A stretch of DNA of 64,000 nucleotides from Desulfovibrio sp. (lineage in GTDB: Bacteria > Desulfobacterota > Desulfovibrionia > Desulfovibrionales > Desulfovibrionaceae). The position numbers and the translations under genes are program-made. Below the pieces are notes generated by a model. It saw nothing but the letters and a program-made list of their open reading frames with translations, was not told where the DNA came from and ran no database searches. The stretch spans positions 1-64,000 of the forward strand of contig JAFSVD010000009.1 in the NCBI GenBank assembly GCA_017450275.1, read 5' to 3'. The stretch's first letter is position 1, and the number at the start of each line of letters is the position of its first letter. Of this stretch, positions 7,229-16,246 are shown one piece after another.

Positions 7229-10200
7229 CTTTGAACAGCGTACAAATACAGACAAAGAAGATGGGCGTGCAAAAGAGGCCAATGCCTGTGGCAACCAGGG
7301 TTCCGCCAATAATGCCGGTTCCGATCGCATGCTGGCTGTTGGCTCCCGCCCCATGGCTGACAGCTAAGGGCGCAACCCCAAGCAGGAAGGCGAGCGATGT
7401 CATGAGAATGGGGCGTAAGCGCAAGCGGGTCGCCTCAATGGCTGCGGTCACGCTCGTTTTGCCCTGCGCAACCAGATTCCGCGCGAATTCCACAATCAAA
7501 ATGGCATTTTTGGCCGAAAGACCAATCACCGCCAAGATCCCCACCTGGAAATAGACATCGTTGTAGAGCCCCCGCAACGAACTCAAACACACTGCTCCCA
7601 AAACACCCAGGGGCACCACCAAGATGACGGCAAAGGGAATAATCCACGATTCATAGAGCGCGGCCAAACACAAAAAAACCGTGATAATCGAAAGCGTATA
7701 GAGAATACCGGTTTGGCCGCTTGCGTATTGTTCCTGATAGCTTAAGCCCGTCCACTCAAGCCCAATCCCCTCGGGCAATTCTCCGACCAAGCGAACAAGT
7801 TCGTTCATCGCTGTCCCACTGCTCACCCCCTTTGCTGGCTGCGCTTCGATGATGGTGGATTGCACCCCGTTGAAGCGTTCCAGCTGGGCAGGCCCAAAGG
7901 TCCAATGGAGCTTGGCAAAGGCGGTTAAAGGCACCATGCGCCCCAAATCGTTGCGAAAATACCACTGTGCCAAATCGTCGGTATCCATGCGAAACGGCGC
8001 ATCGCCCTGGATATAGACCCGCTTGACTCGTCCCCGGTCGACAAAATCGTTGACATAGAGCCCACCCCAGGCAGCGGTGAGATCGCTGTTCACCGTGGCG
8101 GGATTGAGGCTAAATACTCCTGCCTGCAAATCATCGATATCCAGACGCAGCTGGGGCACATCATCGAGCGACGAGGTGCGGATATTGGCGATCAAGGGAT
8201 TTTCGCGCCCCTTGGCCAAAAGCTCTTCGCGCGCAGCGATGAGCGTCTCATAGCCAAGGCCTCCCTGGTCTTCCAGCTGCAGCGAAATACCTGAGGCCTG
8301 GCCAAGGCCTGAGATCTGGGGCGGCAGGAAAAAGACGATGCGAGCCTGGGGGTGGTTGCTGAAACGACTTCGGGCTCGAGCAACAATAGCTTCAGCACTC
8401 TGCTCTTCGTTTGGCCGCTCATCCCACAATGTGAGCTTCACATAGCCGCTCACCACATTTTGCCCACGGCTGCCATAGGGACCTAAGCCCAAGGTGGTGG
8501 AAACAGCGACGATATTGTCCCGCTCTTCCTCCAAAAAATACCGCTCAACATCCTTGACAATACCAAGCGCGCTTTCCCGTGTTGTGCCTGCTGGCATAAA
8601 GAGGGTAAAGTGCAAGCGCCCCTGGTCTTCAACCGGTAAAAACGAGGTGGGCATGGCCACAAGCGCGTAGAGCGTGAGCGCAACAAGACCAGCGTAGGCG
8701 AGCAGAACCCAGACCTTGCGGCCGAGCAGACGCGTGAGCAGATACAAAAAGGTTTTTTTGCCCGCGTCAAAGAAACGGTTGAAAGACTGAAAGACAAGCA
8801 ATTCCTTGGCATTGGGGGCTGGCTTGCGCAAGAGATTCGCGCACAATGGCGGGGTGATAACCAGAGCCACAAAGACCGAAAGCAGCATGGAGGTGATAAT
8901 GGTGATGGAAAATTCCCGGTAGATGGCGCCGGTTATGCCGGTAAAAAAGGCCATCGGCAAAAAGACCGCGCTCAAGACCGCAGCAACCCCAATCAAGGCG
9001 CCTGTGATCTGGTTCATGGATTTCACCGTGGCCTCAAAAGGCGTGACATCCTCACTGCGAAGGATCCGTTCGGTATTTTCCACAACCACAATGGCGTCAT
9101 CGACCAAGAGGCCAATGGCCAAAACCAGGCCAAACATGCTCAAGGTGTTAATCGAGGAACCAAGGGCAGCCATGATCGCAACCGTTCCCGCCAAGACAAT
9201 GGGCACAGCCACGATCGGGATCACCGTTGCGCGCCAGTTTTGGATAAAGAGCGCCATCACACAGGCCACAAGGACAATGGCCTCAACAAGGGTGCGCACC
9301 ACGTTTTTGATGGACTGCCGGACAAAGGGCACTGAATCAAAGGAAACCTGACAGGAGAGGCCTTTGGGAAAATACGGCTTCATGCGCTCCATAAAGGCTT
9401 CCACCCGTTCTGCCGTCCCAACGGCATTGGCGCCTTCGGCCAGCTGGATGCCAACAGAGACCGCGGCTTTGCCGTTGAAGCGCGAGGAGAGAATATAGCT
9501 TTGCAGCCCCATCTCGACCCGGCCAATATCCTTCACCCGCACAACAGAGCCATCGGCATTGACGTGGACAACAATGGCCGCAAACTGATCGATGGTCTCG
9601 AGCTTGGCTCGGCTGACGAGCGTGACATTGAGCTGCTGCCCAGCTTTGGCAGGAAGGCCTCCGATCTGACCCACAGAAATTTGGTCGTTTTGCGATTCAA
9701 CCGCCTTGACCACATCCCCAGGGGTCAGGGAAAAAGAGCGCAACTTGTTCGGGTCAAGCCATATGCGCATGGCATAGGGGGAGCCGAACAAGGTGGCATC
9801 CCCAACCCCTTCAACCCGACACAAGGGATCGAGCAAAACCGAGGCCACAAAGTCGCCGATCTCTTCCGAAGAAAGACGGCCTGAGGTATCCAAAAAGGCG
9901 TAGAAATTTAAAAAGGTGTCGGAGATTTTTCGAACGCGTATGCCCTGGTTTTTCACGGTCTCTGGCAAAAGCGGCAAGGCCAGTTGCAGCCTGTTTTGCA
10001 CCTGCATCTGCGCCATATCGGGATCAACCCCTGGCGCAAAGGTCATACGCATGAGCATACGGCCTTCGGAAGAACTGTTGGTTGTGATGTAGAGCAAATC
10101 GTCCAGCCCCACCATGCGCTGCTCAATCACCTGGGCGATCGAATCCTGCATCGTCTTGGCAGAGGCGCCGCTGTATTCCACAATGAGCGAGATGGTCGGC

Positions 10201-10319
10201 GGCGTCATGGGCGGAAATTGCGAGACAGGCATCTTCACAATCGCAAGCGACCCCAACAGGAGAATAAAGATGGCGATAACGCTTGCAAAAACAGGTCGTG
10301 TAATAAAAAATCGACTCAT
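7191..10319 (-). CDS. RND efflux pump inner-membrane transporter (AcrB/MexB type)
   Basis: This 1042-residue HAE1-family transporter exports drugs or other amphiphiles by proton antiport through a tripartite complex. It begins with the usual MSRFFITRPVFASVIAIFI helix and has two large periplasmic loops and about twelve membrane helices. The proton-relay residues are present: paired Asp in LLVDDAIVVVEN (TM4) and Lys in GLSAKNAILIVEFA (TM10). Length and motifs match AcrB. It lies 25 bases downstream of the membrane fusion protein and is clearly in one operon with it. No outer-membrane channel gene or regulator is adjacent. Its 3' end overlaps thyX tail-to-tail. Confidence 0.95.
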   Translation of the reverse strand: MSRFFITRPVFASVIAIFILLLGSLAIVKMPVSQFPPMTPPTISLIVEYSGASAKTMQDSIAQVIEQRMVGLDDLLYITTNSSSEGRMLMRMTFAPGVDPDMAQMQVQNRLQLALPLLPETVKNQGIRVRKISDTFLNFYAFLDTSGRLSSEEIGDFVASVLLDPLCRVEGVGDATLFGSPYAMRIWLDPNKLRSFSLTPGDVVKAVESQNDQISVGQIGGLPAKAGQQLNVTLVSRAKLETIDQFAAIVVHVNADGSVVRVKDIGRVEMGLQSYILSSRFNGKAAVSVGIQLAEGANAVGTAERVEAFMERMKPYFPKGLSCQVSFDSVPFVRQSIKNVVRTLVEAIVLVACVMALFIQNWRATVIPIVAVPIVLAGTVAIMAALGSSINTLSMFGLVLAIGLLVDDAIVVVENTERILRSEDVTPFEATVKSMNQITGALIGVAAVLSAVFLPMAFFTGITGAIYREFSITIITSMLLSVFVALVITPPLCANLLRKPAPNAKELLVFQSFNRFFDAGKKTFLYLLTRLLGRKVWVLLAYAGLVALTLYALVAMPTSFLPVEDQGRLHFTLFMPAGTTRESALGIVKDVERYFLEEERDNIVAVSTTLGLGPYGSRGQNVVSGYVKLTLWDERPNEEQSAEAIVARARSRFSNHPQARIVFFLPPQISGLGQASGISLQLEDQGGLGYETLIAAREELLAKGRENPLIANIRTSSLDDVPQLRLDIDDLQAGVFSLNPATVNSDLTAAWGGLYVNDFVDRGRVKRVYIQGDAPFRMDTDDLAQWYFRNDLGRMVPLTAFAKLHWTFGPAQLERFNGVQSTIIEAQPAKGVSSGTAMNELVRLVGELPEGIGLEWTGLSYQEQYASGQTGILYTLSIITVFLCLAALYESWIIPFAVILVVPLGVLGAVCLSSLRGLYNDVYFQVGILAVIGLSAKNAILIVEFARNLVAQGKTSVTAAIEATRLRLRPILMTSLAFLLGVAPLAVSHGAGANSQHAIGTGIIGGTLVATGIGLFCTPIFFVCICTLFKVRAGAARGRHSS

Positions 10320-10344
10320 GCATCCTCACCCCTCAAAAGAGCGC

Positions 10345-11469
10345 CTATAAACCCTTTGCCTGCTCCCGCACAACAACCCTATCCCCTTCCCGAAGACCCC
10401 GAAGCCCAGCAACAATGACTCTATCGCCCTCACGAAGACCAGCCACAACAACGACATCTCTGTTTGTGCGCTCACCCACCTCAATGGCCTTTCTGACCAC
10501 GCGCTCGTTTGCGTCAACGCAAAAGACACTGGCCTCACCCCGGGCTGAGCGCTGCACAGCGATCTCTGGCACAAGCAGTGCCTCCTCATGCACCCCTTCA
10601 AAGACCTGCGCCTTCACATAGAGCCCAGGCAACAAGGTGCCATCGGGATTGGGAAACACCGCCCGAAGCAACACCATGCCCGTACTCTCATCGACCGAGA
10701 TGTCGGCAAATTGCAAATGCCCCTCATGGGGATAGGGGGTTTCATCCACCATAAGGCGAACCGGCGTGGAATGGGCATGGATTTTCTGCAAACGCCCTGA
10801 GACATACCTGTCCCGCAACTTCAGCAATTCCAGGCTTGAGCGCGTCATATCGACATAGACAGGATCGAGCTGGTGGATAACAGCCAAGGGATCGGCCTGA
10901 TTGGCTGTCACTAAGGCACCCTGGGTCACGTTGGATTTGCCGATGCGGCCTGTGATCGGCGCCAGCACATCCGTATAGCGCAGCCGAATCTGCGCTGTTG
11001 CCAGAGCCGCTTTTGCCACATCCACATCGGCCTTGGCCTGCAGATAGCTTGCCTCGGCGTCTTCCATATCCTGCTTGCTGACAGCTCTCGATCCCAGAAG
11101 CGATTTGCGCCGATCTCTGCGCAAGATCGCCTGCTGCAAGGTGGCTTGGGCTCTGGCAAGGGCGGCTTTTGCGCTTTCCACCTCAGCCTCGTACATGGCT
11201 GGATCGATTTTATACAGCGACTGCCCCTCGCCAACGAGCGAGCCCTCAGAAAAAAGCTGTTTGTGGAGAATGCCCCCAACCTGGGGACGCACCTCGGCTT
11301 TTTTGTAGGCGCTCACCCGGCCAGAAAGCTCAACCGAAAGCGACACCGCAGAGGGAGCCAGGATTCTGACTGAGACCTCCCGTGGCACTGTCTTGGTTGC
11401 CGGATGCTGCTCCTGACAACCCACAAGCACGATCATCAAGCCAACAAGGCACAGCGTGCGAAGCCCCAT
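10345..11469 (-). CDS. RND efflux membrane fusion lipoprotein (AcrA/MexA type)
   Basis: This is the periplasmic adaptor that joins the inner-membrane RND pump to an outer-membrane channel. The 374-residue protein starts with a lipoprotein signal peptide (MGLRTLCLVGLMIVLVGC, lipobox LVGC) and should be tethered by lipid. Next come the lipoyl half-motifs (EVRPQVGGILHKQLF and DVLAPITGRIGKS), a coiled-coil hairpin between them (about 90-150, rich in Ala/Gln/Glu/Lys), and beta-barrel domains. I chose the ATG at 11469 because GGGAGG precedes it and the signal peptide starts there; a longer frame exists from 11559. It is first in the operon with the RND pump. Confidence 0.94.
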   Translation of the reverse strand: MGLRTLCLVGLMIVLVGCQEQHPATKTVPREVSVRILAPSAVSLSVELSGRVSAYKKAEVRPQVGGILHKQLFSEGSLVGEGQSLYKIDPAMYEAEVESAKAALARAQATLQQAILRRDRRKSLLGSRAVSKQDMEDAEASYLQAKADVDVAKAALATAQIRLRYTDVLAPITGRIGKSNVTQGALVTANQADPLAVIHQLDPVYVDMTRSSLELLKLRDRYVSGRLQKIHAHSTPVRLMVDETPYPHEGHLQFADISVDESTGMVLLRAVFPNPDGTLLPGLYVKAQVFEGVHEEALLVPEIAVQRSARGEASVFCVDANERVVRKAIEVGERTNRDVVVVAGLREGDRVIVAGLRGLREGDRVVVREQAKGL

Positions 11470-11508
11470 CTTCTCCCTCCCCAAAAACACCGCATTGACG
11501 GCACCGAT

Positions 11509-11522
11509 ACTTTGTGCAAAGT
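11509..11522. promoter_or_regulatory. Palindrome between efflux operon and dual-CXXC gene
   Basis: ACTTTG-TG-CAAAGT is an inverted repeat with 6-base arms, 40 bases upstream of the adaptor start and 36 bases upstream of the divergent small gene. Its position fits an operator for a repressor. No regulator gene is adjacent, so the role is inferred. Confidence 0.3.
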
Positions 11523-11557
11523 CTATCACTGTGTCCACATTCAACAAAGGTGTTGCC

Positions 11558-11761
11558 ATGGCCTATTTTGCCAAACGCGAACAAGTTACGACCCTTCCCT
11601 GTCCAGACTGTGCAAAGCCTCTGACAATTGCCAGATCCTGCTTTGAGGTCTTCATGCTCTGCCCAAACTGTCAAAAGCGCTTCCCGCTCAAGCCCTTCAT
11701 CAAGCAGTCTGACGCTGCTATGGAGGAATTTATGGAAAATGTCTATTGCAACCGCATCTAA
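11558..11761 (+). CDS. Small dual-CXXC zinc-ribbon-like protein
   Basis: This 67-residue protein has two CXXC pairs (PCPDCAK and LCPNCQK) spaced like a zinc ribbon, plus one extra Cys between them and one near the C-terminus. It probably binds zinc or works in thiol/metal chemistry. Small proteins of this layout, some of them selenoproteins, are known in deltaproteobacteria; here all positions are ordinary Cys. AAAGG lies 7 bases before the chosen ATG; the open frame extends upstream without a ribosome site. It is divergent from the efflux operon and 26 bases ahead of the carboxypeptidase gene. Function unknown. Confidence 0.7.
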   Translation: MAYFAKREQVTTLPCPDCAKPLTIARSCFEVFMLCPNCQKRFPLKPFIKQSDAAMEEFMENVYCNRI

Positions 11762-11787
11762 CCCAGCTCAACAACCGACACACAACC

Positions 11788-12843
11788 ATGCGCACTGTCT
11801 TTCTTTTCCTTGCCTGCATTCTCCTATTCATCCCCGCCCCGAGTTATTCCGAAAATACGGATCTCATCCAAGAAACGCAAGAACATCCTTTACTCGATGT
11901 CGCCTCTGCTATCCTTTTTGATCTCAACACCAATACGATCCTCTACGAACAAAACGCTGACACGCCGATCCAGCCGGCCTCGCTCACCAAGATCATGAGC
12001 ATCTACCTGGCTCTCGATACCATAGCCGCTGGCAATGCCCGTTTTGACTCTCCGGTCATTGTGAGCCAAAAAGCCGCCAACGAAGGCGGCTCCCGCATGG
12101 GTATCCGAGCCGGCGAAGAGATTCGCCTTGGCGAACTCTTGCTCGGTATGGCGGTATCCTCGGGCAACGATGCGAGCTTGGCTGTGGCTGAATTCATCGG
12201 GGGAACCAACGAGTCCTTCATCCATGCCATGAATGAAAAAGCCCGCAAACTGGGCATGACCAATACCCACTTTGGCACCCCCAACGGCTTACCTGTGAAA
12301 GGCCAGTACACAACAGCGAGAGATATGCTCACTCTCGCTCGCAATTATCTGCGCCGCTATCCCTGGGCTCTCAGCATGCACAATACCCGCTTCTTAAAGC
12401 ACCAGGAATACGTCTCCTGGAACAGGAATCCCCTGCTCGCCCAATATCCTGGCGCTGACGGGCTGAAAACAGGCTGGGTCAGAGCCTCGGGTTTCAATAT
12501 GATCTTCACCGCTGAGCGCAACTACCATCGCCTGCTCGCCGTAATTTTAGGCGCTCCTGATGCTATGCGCCGTGCGGTTGAAGCCTGCCGCATGCTCGAT
12601 GCTGGCTTTTTGGTCTGCTTACAAAAATCCCCCTCTGTCGCGGTTGCTCTCACGACCCTTCCCTTTGACAGCTACAAGGTGGATCTCCATAAAAGCGCCC
12701 ATGAGGCTGTCGAACGTTTTGGCTATGTCTCAAGCGGTTTTCGGAAAAAACGCGCCATCAGAAACCATATGCAGGCACAAGTCCAACAAAAACGGTCAGG
12801 CAGACAAAAAATGACCAAAAGACGGTCGGTGAAACGACGCTAA
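11788..12843 (+). CDS. D-alanyl-D-alanine carboxypeptidase (peptidase S11, PBP5/6 type)
   Basis: The enzyme trims the terminal D-Ala from peptidoglycan pentapeptides in the periplasm. The 351-residue protein has a signal peptide (MRTVFLFLACILLFIPAPSYS). All three penicillin-binding motifs are present: Ser65-x-x-Lys68 (SLTK), Ser125-Gly-Asn (SGN), and Lys227-Thr-Gly (KTG). After the catalytic domain it is shorter than E. coli PBP5 and ends in a strongly basic tail (KMTKRRSVKRR), without the usual amphipathic anchor helix. I see no Shine-Dalgarno sequence before the ATG at 11788. It may be translated together with the small gene upstream, and an in-frame ATG at 11746 overlaps that gene. Confidence 0.92.
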   Translation: MRTVFLFLACILLFIPAPSYSENTDLIQETQEHPLLDVASAILFDLNTNTILYEQNADTPIQPASLTKIMSIYLALDTIAAGNARFDSPVIVSQKAANEGGSRMGIRAGEEIRLGELLLGMAVSSGNDASLAVAEFIGGTNESFIHAMNEKARKLGMTNTHFGTPNGLPVKGQYTTARDMLTLARNYLRRYPWALSMHNTRFLKHQEYVSWNRNPLLAQYPGADGLKTGWVRASGFNMIFTAERNYHRLLAVILGAPDAMRRAVEACRMLDAGFLVCLQKSPSVAVALTTLPFDSYKVDLHKSAHEAVERFGYVSSGFRKKRAIRNHMQAQVQQKRSGRQKMTKRRSVKRR

Positions 12844-12856
12844 CAGTGCCCATACC

Positions 12857-12889
12857 AAGAAAGGCTCAGCACCCTGCTGAGCCTTTCTT
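12857..12889. terminator. Bidirectional terminator hairpin
   Basis: A perfect 15-bp stem (AAGAAAGGCTCAGCA and its complement) with a CCC loop lies between the convergent carboxypeptidase and MEMO1-like genes. The A-rich and T-rich ends serve both directions. Confidence 0.85.
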
Positions 12890-12920
12890 GCTTATAAAAC
12901 GCTTTTTTCAACAAAGAGGC

Positions 12921-13775
12921 TTACGAAGCCTTATGGATATGGAGGCCTGCATAGCCCACTGTTTGGCGATAGTTGCCAGAAGCTTCGGCAGAACTCGTAT
13001 GGGCAACAATGGTTGTTGTCAGCGTGCTTCCCAAGGCGCTCATGAGAAGCAGCGCCATAGGAGCCGCTCCGCACATGGTGATATTGTCCTTGGCGCACAC
13101 ATCAAGAAGCCCATCGGCATCAGCTGCCTGGATGCGTTCCAAAGCCCGCGCATCCTTGGCCATGCACACATCGTGGCTCTCATAGTGGTTCATATCGCTG
13201 CTCACGATCACACCAACACTTCGCCCTTGTTTGGCAAGGGTGGTGAGCACAAAACAAAGCTCTTCAGCGGCTTTGTGCAGAAGCGGGGAAGAATGCGTCC
13301 CCACGCAAATCGGCACAATCGATGGGCATTTCTCACCGCAGGCATAATAGCAAAACGGAAGCAGAACCTCGATGGAATGCTCGTTTGCGTGCGAAAGCGT
13401 ATCCTTGGCAAAGGAGCCCCCTTCGGTGAGCAGATCGACGATATCTTCGGCAATGGGGAACAAGCCAAGAGGCATCTGCCAAGCGCCTTCAGGCCAAACC
13501 CCAAGGGGCTTACCCCGTCCTGTATGGTTTGGGCAGAGGATGATCAGCGTCTCTGGCAGATGGGCATAGGCCAAGGTTGCACCGAGCACTGTGCCGCAAT
13601 ACATATAGCCGGCATGGGGCAGCATATACGCCCAGGGTTCTTGCTGCGGAGGCTTTTTCACCGCTTGACCGGCTCGCAAATAAACCGGAACCACGTTTTC
13701 CAACTGATCCTTGTTTTGCGGATAAAAACGGCCAATGGCAACGGGTGGTCGGATGAGGGTGTTTTTGGTCGGCAT
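12921..13775 (-). CDS. AmmeMemoRadiSam system protein B (MEMO1 family)
   Basis: This 284-residue protein belongs to the MEMO1/AmmB family, which has a fold related to extradiol dioxygenases and no settled bacterial role. Typical blocks are PPVAIGRFYP at the start, the metal-site-like MLPHAGYMYCG, LCPNHTGRG, NEHSIEVLLPF and VSSDMNHYE. The frame runs far upstream inside pyrC, but the ATG at 13775 starts the conserved part and has AAGGG 7 bases before it. It lies 10 bases after pyrC and is probably part of the pyrBC operon. The AmmeMemoRadiSam partners (AMMECR1 and a radical SAM protein) are not in this window. Confidence 0.85.
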   Translation of the reverse strand: MPTKNTLIRPPVAIGRFYPQNKDQLENVVPVYLRAGQAVKKPPQQEPWAYMLPHAGYMYCGTVLGATLAYAHLPETLIILCPNHTGRGKPLGVWPEGAWQMPLGLFPIAEDIVDLLTEGGSFAKDTLSHANEHSIEVLLPFCYYACGEKCPSIVPICVGTHSSPLLHKAAEELCFVLTTLAKQGRSVGVIVSSDMNHYESHDVCMAKDARALERIQAADADGLLDVCAKDNITMCGAAPMALLLMSALGSTLTTTIVAHTSSAEASGNYRQTVGYAGLHIHKAS

Positions 13776-13785
13776 GGAAAAACCC

Positions 13786-15048
13786 TTAAAAAAGCTGTTT
13801 GCCGTGGATAAAATGGTGTCGGACACGGCCAGACAATTCCTGCCCGTAAAAGGGCGTATTCTTCCCCTTGGAATAGAGCGTCTCATCGTTGGGCGTCCAG
13901 GTTTCGTGGGGATCAAAGAGGAAGAAGTTGGCAAAATCGCCCTTGGCAAAACCATTGGTCGGGATACGGAAGATTTCCCCGGGTCTACGGCACCATAGCC
14001 TGTGCAAGGCGTCTTCGGCGATGACGTTTTCCCTGACAAGCCCCCAGGTGAGAGTGACAGCGAGATCCAAGCCAGAAAATCCCGGCAGCGACTGGTCAAG
14101 AGCTGTCATTTTCTCGTGCAAGGCATGGGGCGCATGGTCGGTTGCCAGGATGTCGATGGTGCCATCGTTCAACGCAGCCAAGAGCGCATCCCGATCTTCA
14201 CTGCTTCGAAGCGGCGGACTCACTCGGCAAGCGGAATTGAAGCCCTCCAAGGCGGAATCGTCCAAGAGCAAATAGTGGGGACAGGTTTCTGCCGTGACAG
14301 CAATGCCCGCTTCCTTGGCAAAACGGATCAAGGCCACGGTCATAGCGCTTGAGACGTGGGCTATGTGGACGGGCAAATGCAGATACTGGGCAAGCATGAT
14401 ATCGCGAGCCGCCTGCAAGGCCTCGCCAACCACTGGCTGCCCCTTCACCCCGAGTTTGCCGCTGACAACGCCTTCGTTCATGACCCAGTGCTCAGCCAAG
14501 GTCGGGTCTTCGCAGTGGTCGATGACCAAGAGGCCAAAATCCGCAGCGTATTCCATGACGCGGCGCATCATCTCTGTGCTGGCAATCGGGCGGCCGTCGT
14601 TTGATATCGCGACCACCCCAGCCTCGTGCAATTCAGCCATAGGTGCCAATTCCTGGCCAAGCAATTGCTTGGTTGCCGCACCAATGGGATGGACAAAGGG
14701 ACCATCGGGATACTGTGCCTTGGCCTTTTCATAGATCAGACGGGTGACAGCCGCACAATCGTTGACCGGACGGGTGTTGGCCATGCAGCACACATCGCTA
14801 AAGCCCCCGTGCAAGGCCGCAGCCAAGCCGCTCGCAATGGTTTCTTTGTATTCAAAGCCCGGCTCGCGCAAATGCACATGCGCGTCGATGAAACTGGGCA
14901 TGAGCACAAGGCCTTCGGCATCGATCACCCGCACCCCTTCGGGAATGGGTTGCAAGCCAACCGGTGTCATGGACACAATGTGTTCGCCAGAAAACAGCAG
15001 ATCAACCGGAGCTTCCAGGTGCAAGGCATTGTGAATACAGGTATCCAT
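13786..15048 (-). CDS. pyrC: Dihydroorotase
   Basis: This enzyme cyclises carbamoyl-aspartate to dihydroorotate, the third step of pyrimidine synthesis. The 420-residue amidohydrolase has the metal-binding DAHVHLREPGFEYKE motif near residue 60, NTRPVND for substrate binding, and later His and Asp ligands (VIDHCED, HIAHVSSA, ATDHAPH). The length fits the class I type that associates with aspartate transcarbamylase. The start at 15048 is preceded by GGAG; the open frame begins further upstream inside pyrB. It lies 14 bases downstream of pyrB. Confidence 0.95.
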   Translation of the reverse strand: MDTCIHNALHLEAPVDLLFSGEHIVSMTPVGLQPIPEGVRVIDAEGLVLMPSFIDAHVHLREPGFEYKETIASGLAAALHGGFSDVCCMANTRPVNDCAAVTRLIYEKAKAQYPDGPFVHPIGAATKQLLGQELAPMAELHEAGVVAISNDGRPIASTEMMRRVMEYAADFGLLVIDHCEDPTLAEHWVMNEGVVSGKLGVKGQPVVGEALQAARDIMLAQYLHLPVHIAHVSSAMTVALIRFAKEAGIAVTAETCPHYLLLDDSALEGFNSACRVSPPLRSSEDRDALLAALNDGTIDILATDHAPHALHEKMTALDQSLPGFSGLDLAVTLTWGLVRENVIAEDALHRLWCRRPGEIFRIPTNGFAKGDFANFFLFDPHETWTPNDETLYSKGKNTPFYGQELSGRVRHHFIHGKQLF

Positions 15049-15062
15049 AGTACGGTTCTCCA

Positions 15063-16007
15063 CTATTTTCGTGTTGCCAAAAGATAGAGAATTGCCATAC
15101 GGACGCACACCCCTGCCTGCACCTGGTTCAGGATCAGGCTTTTTGCGCTATCCGCCACACCATCGGCGATTTCAAGGCCTCTGTTCAAAGGACCTGGATG
15201 GAGAACAACGGCATCGGGCTTTGCTTTGGCCATATGCTTGGATGTCAAACAAAAGCGCTTGGAATATTCGGCCAAACTGGGCAATAAGCCAGCCTGCTGC
15301 CGTTCCAGCTGCAGCCGAAGGCACATCACCGCATCCACATCCTCTATCGCCTCATCCAATGAATTGAACACAGTCACAGGCCAGGTCGAGAGCCCCGGAG
15401 GAAGCAGGGTGCGAGGTCCTGCTAGCCGCACAGAGACACCCAGCTTTGTCCAAAGAACCACATTGGATCTGGCCACGCGGCTGTGGGCAATGTCGCCCAA
15501 AATTAAGAGGGTTTTTCCGGCAAAGGCGTCGCCCCACACTGTTCTGAGGCTGTAGCAGTCGAGCAAAGCCTGGGTCGGATGCGCATGCCAACCGTCGCCG
15601 GCATTCACAATACCGCAGGATAAATGTTTGGCCAGAAATTCGGCGGTGCCGCTCGAAGAATGTCTGACCACAATCACATCAGGATGCATGGCCTCAAGGG
15701 TGAGGCCTGTATCCAAGAGGCTTTCCCCCTTGTTCAGGCTTGAGCCTGCCAAGGAGAGGGCATGGGTGTCTGCTGAAAGCCGCTTTCCCGCGACATCAAA
15801 CGAGGTTTTGGTTCTGGTACTGTTTTCGACAAAAAAAAGGACGACTGTTCGACCCTGGAGTGTTGGGATCTTTCGAACTGGTCGCTTGTGGATATCCTGA
15901 AAACTTCGCGCTAAATCAAGGAGATGAAAAACATCGTCGCAACTGAGCTGATTACAATCGAGCAGATCTTTATGCTGCCAGAGATACCGATTATCCGTAT
16001 TCATCAT
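15063..16007 (-). CDS. pyrB: Aspartate carbamoyltransferase catalytic subunit
   Basis: PyrB joins carbamoyl phosphate and aspartate, the first committed step of pyrimidine synthesis. The 314-residue protein has the carbamoyl-phosphate loop [17 protein letters not shown], the GSSLNKGES segment, the RHSSSG block, [14 protein letters not shown] for aspartate binding, and HPGPLNRG near the end. AGGAG lies 7 bases before the ATG at 16007; the frame extends 69 codons upstream without support. No pyrI regulatory subunit is present. With pyrC directly downstream, an ATCase-DHOase complex of the Aquifex kind is plausible. Confidence 0.95.
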   Translation of the reverse strand: MMNTDNRYLWQHKDLLDCNQLSCDDVFHLLDLARSFQDIHKRPVRKIPTLQGRTVVLFFVENSTRTKTSFDVAGKRLSADTHALSLAGSSLNKGESLLDTGLTLEAMHPDVIVVRHSSSGTAEFLAKHLSCGIVNAGDGWHAHPTQALLDCYSLRTVWGDAFAGKTLLILGDIAHSRVARSNVVLWTKLGVSVRLAGPRTLLPPGLSTWPVTVFNSLDEAIEDVDAVMCLRLQLERQQAGLLPSLAEYSKRFCLTSKHMAKAKPDAVVLHPGPLNRGLEIADGVADSAKSLILNQVQAGVCVRMAILYLLATRK

Positions 16008-16093
16008 GCTTCGGCTCCTGCTTGCTGTGGGCGTATCCTTGATGGTGTACTGGCACAAACGAAAGAAAGCTCGGCCTCTTTCAAAATTGCCCC

Positions 16094-16122
16094 AGTATAG
16101 CCGAAATGCCTCCCAAGAGCAA
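16094..16122 (-). promoter_or_regulatory. Sigma-70-like promoter of pyrBC
   Basis: On the minus strand TTGCTC is followed after 17 bases by TATACT, about 85 bases upstream of pyrB. The -10 box is strong and the -35 box weak. Confidence 0.45.
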
Positions 16123-16178
16123 AGGAGCCCTGGCAAACAAAATCGCTCCTGTTTCGTCAAAACGACCGTATAGGCATC

Positions 16179-16207
16179 TTCAATTGCCCTTCCTTTTTGG
16201 CTATACT
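16179..16207 (+). promoter_or_regulatory. Sigma-70-like promoter of the TauE/SafE gene
   Basis: TTCAAT and TATACT are separated by 17 bases, 40 bases upstream of the permease ATG. The promoter is divergent from that of pyrBC. Confidence 0.45.
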
Positions 16208-16246
16208 CCGCCAAACACTCATACCACGTAAGCCTGAGGATCTGCC

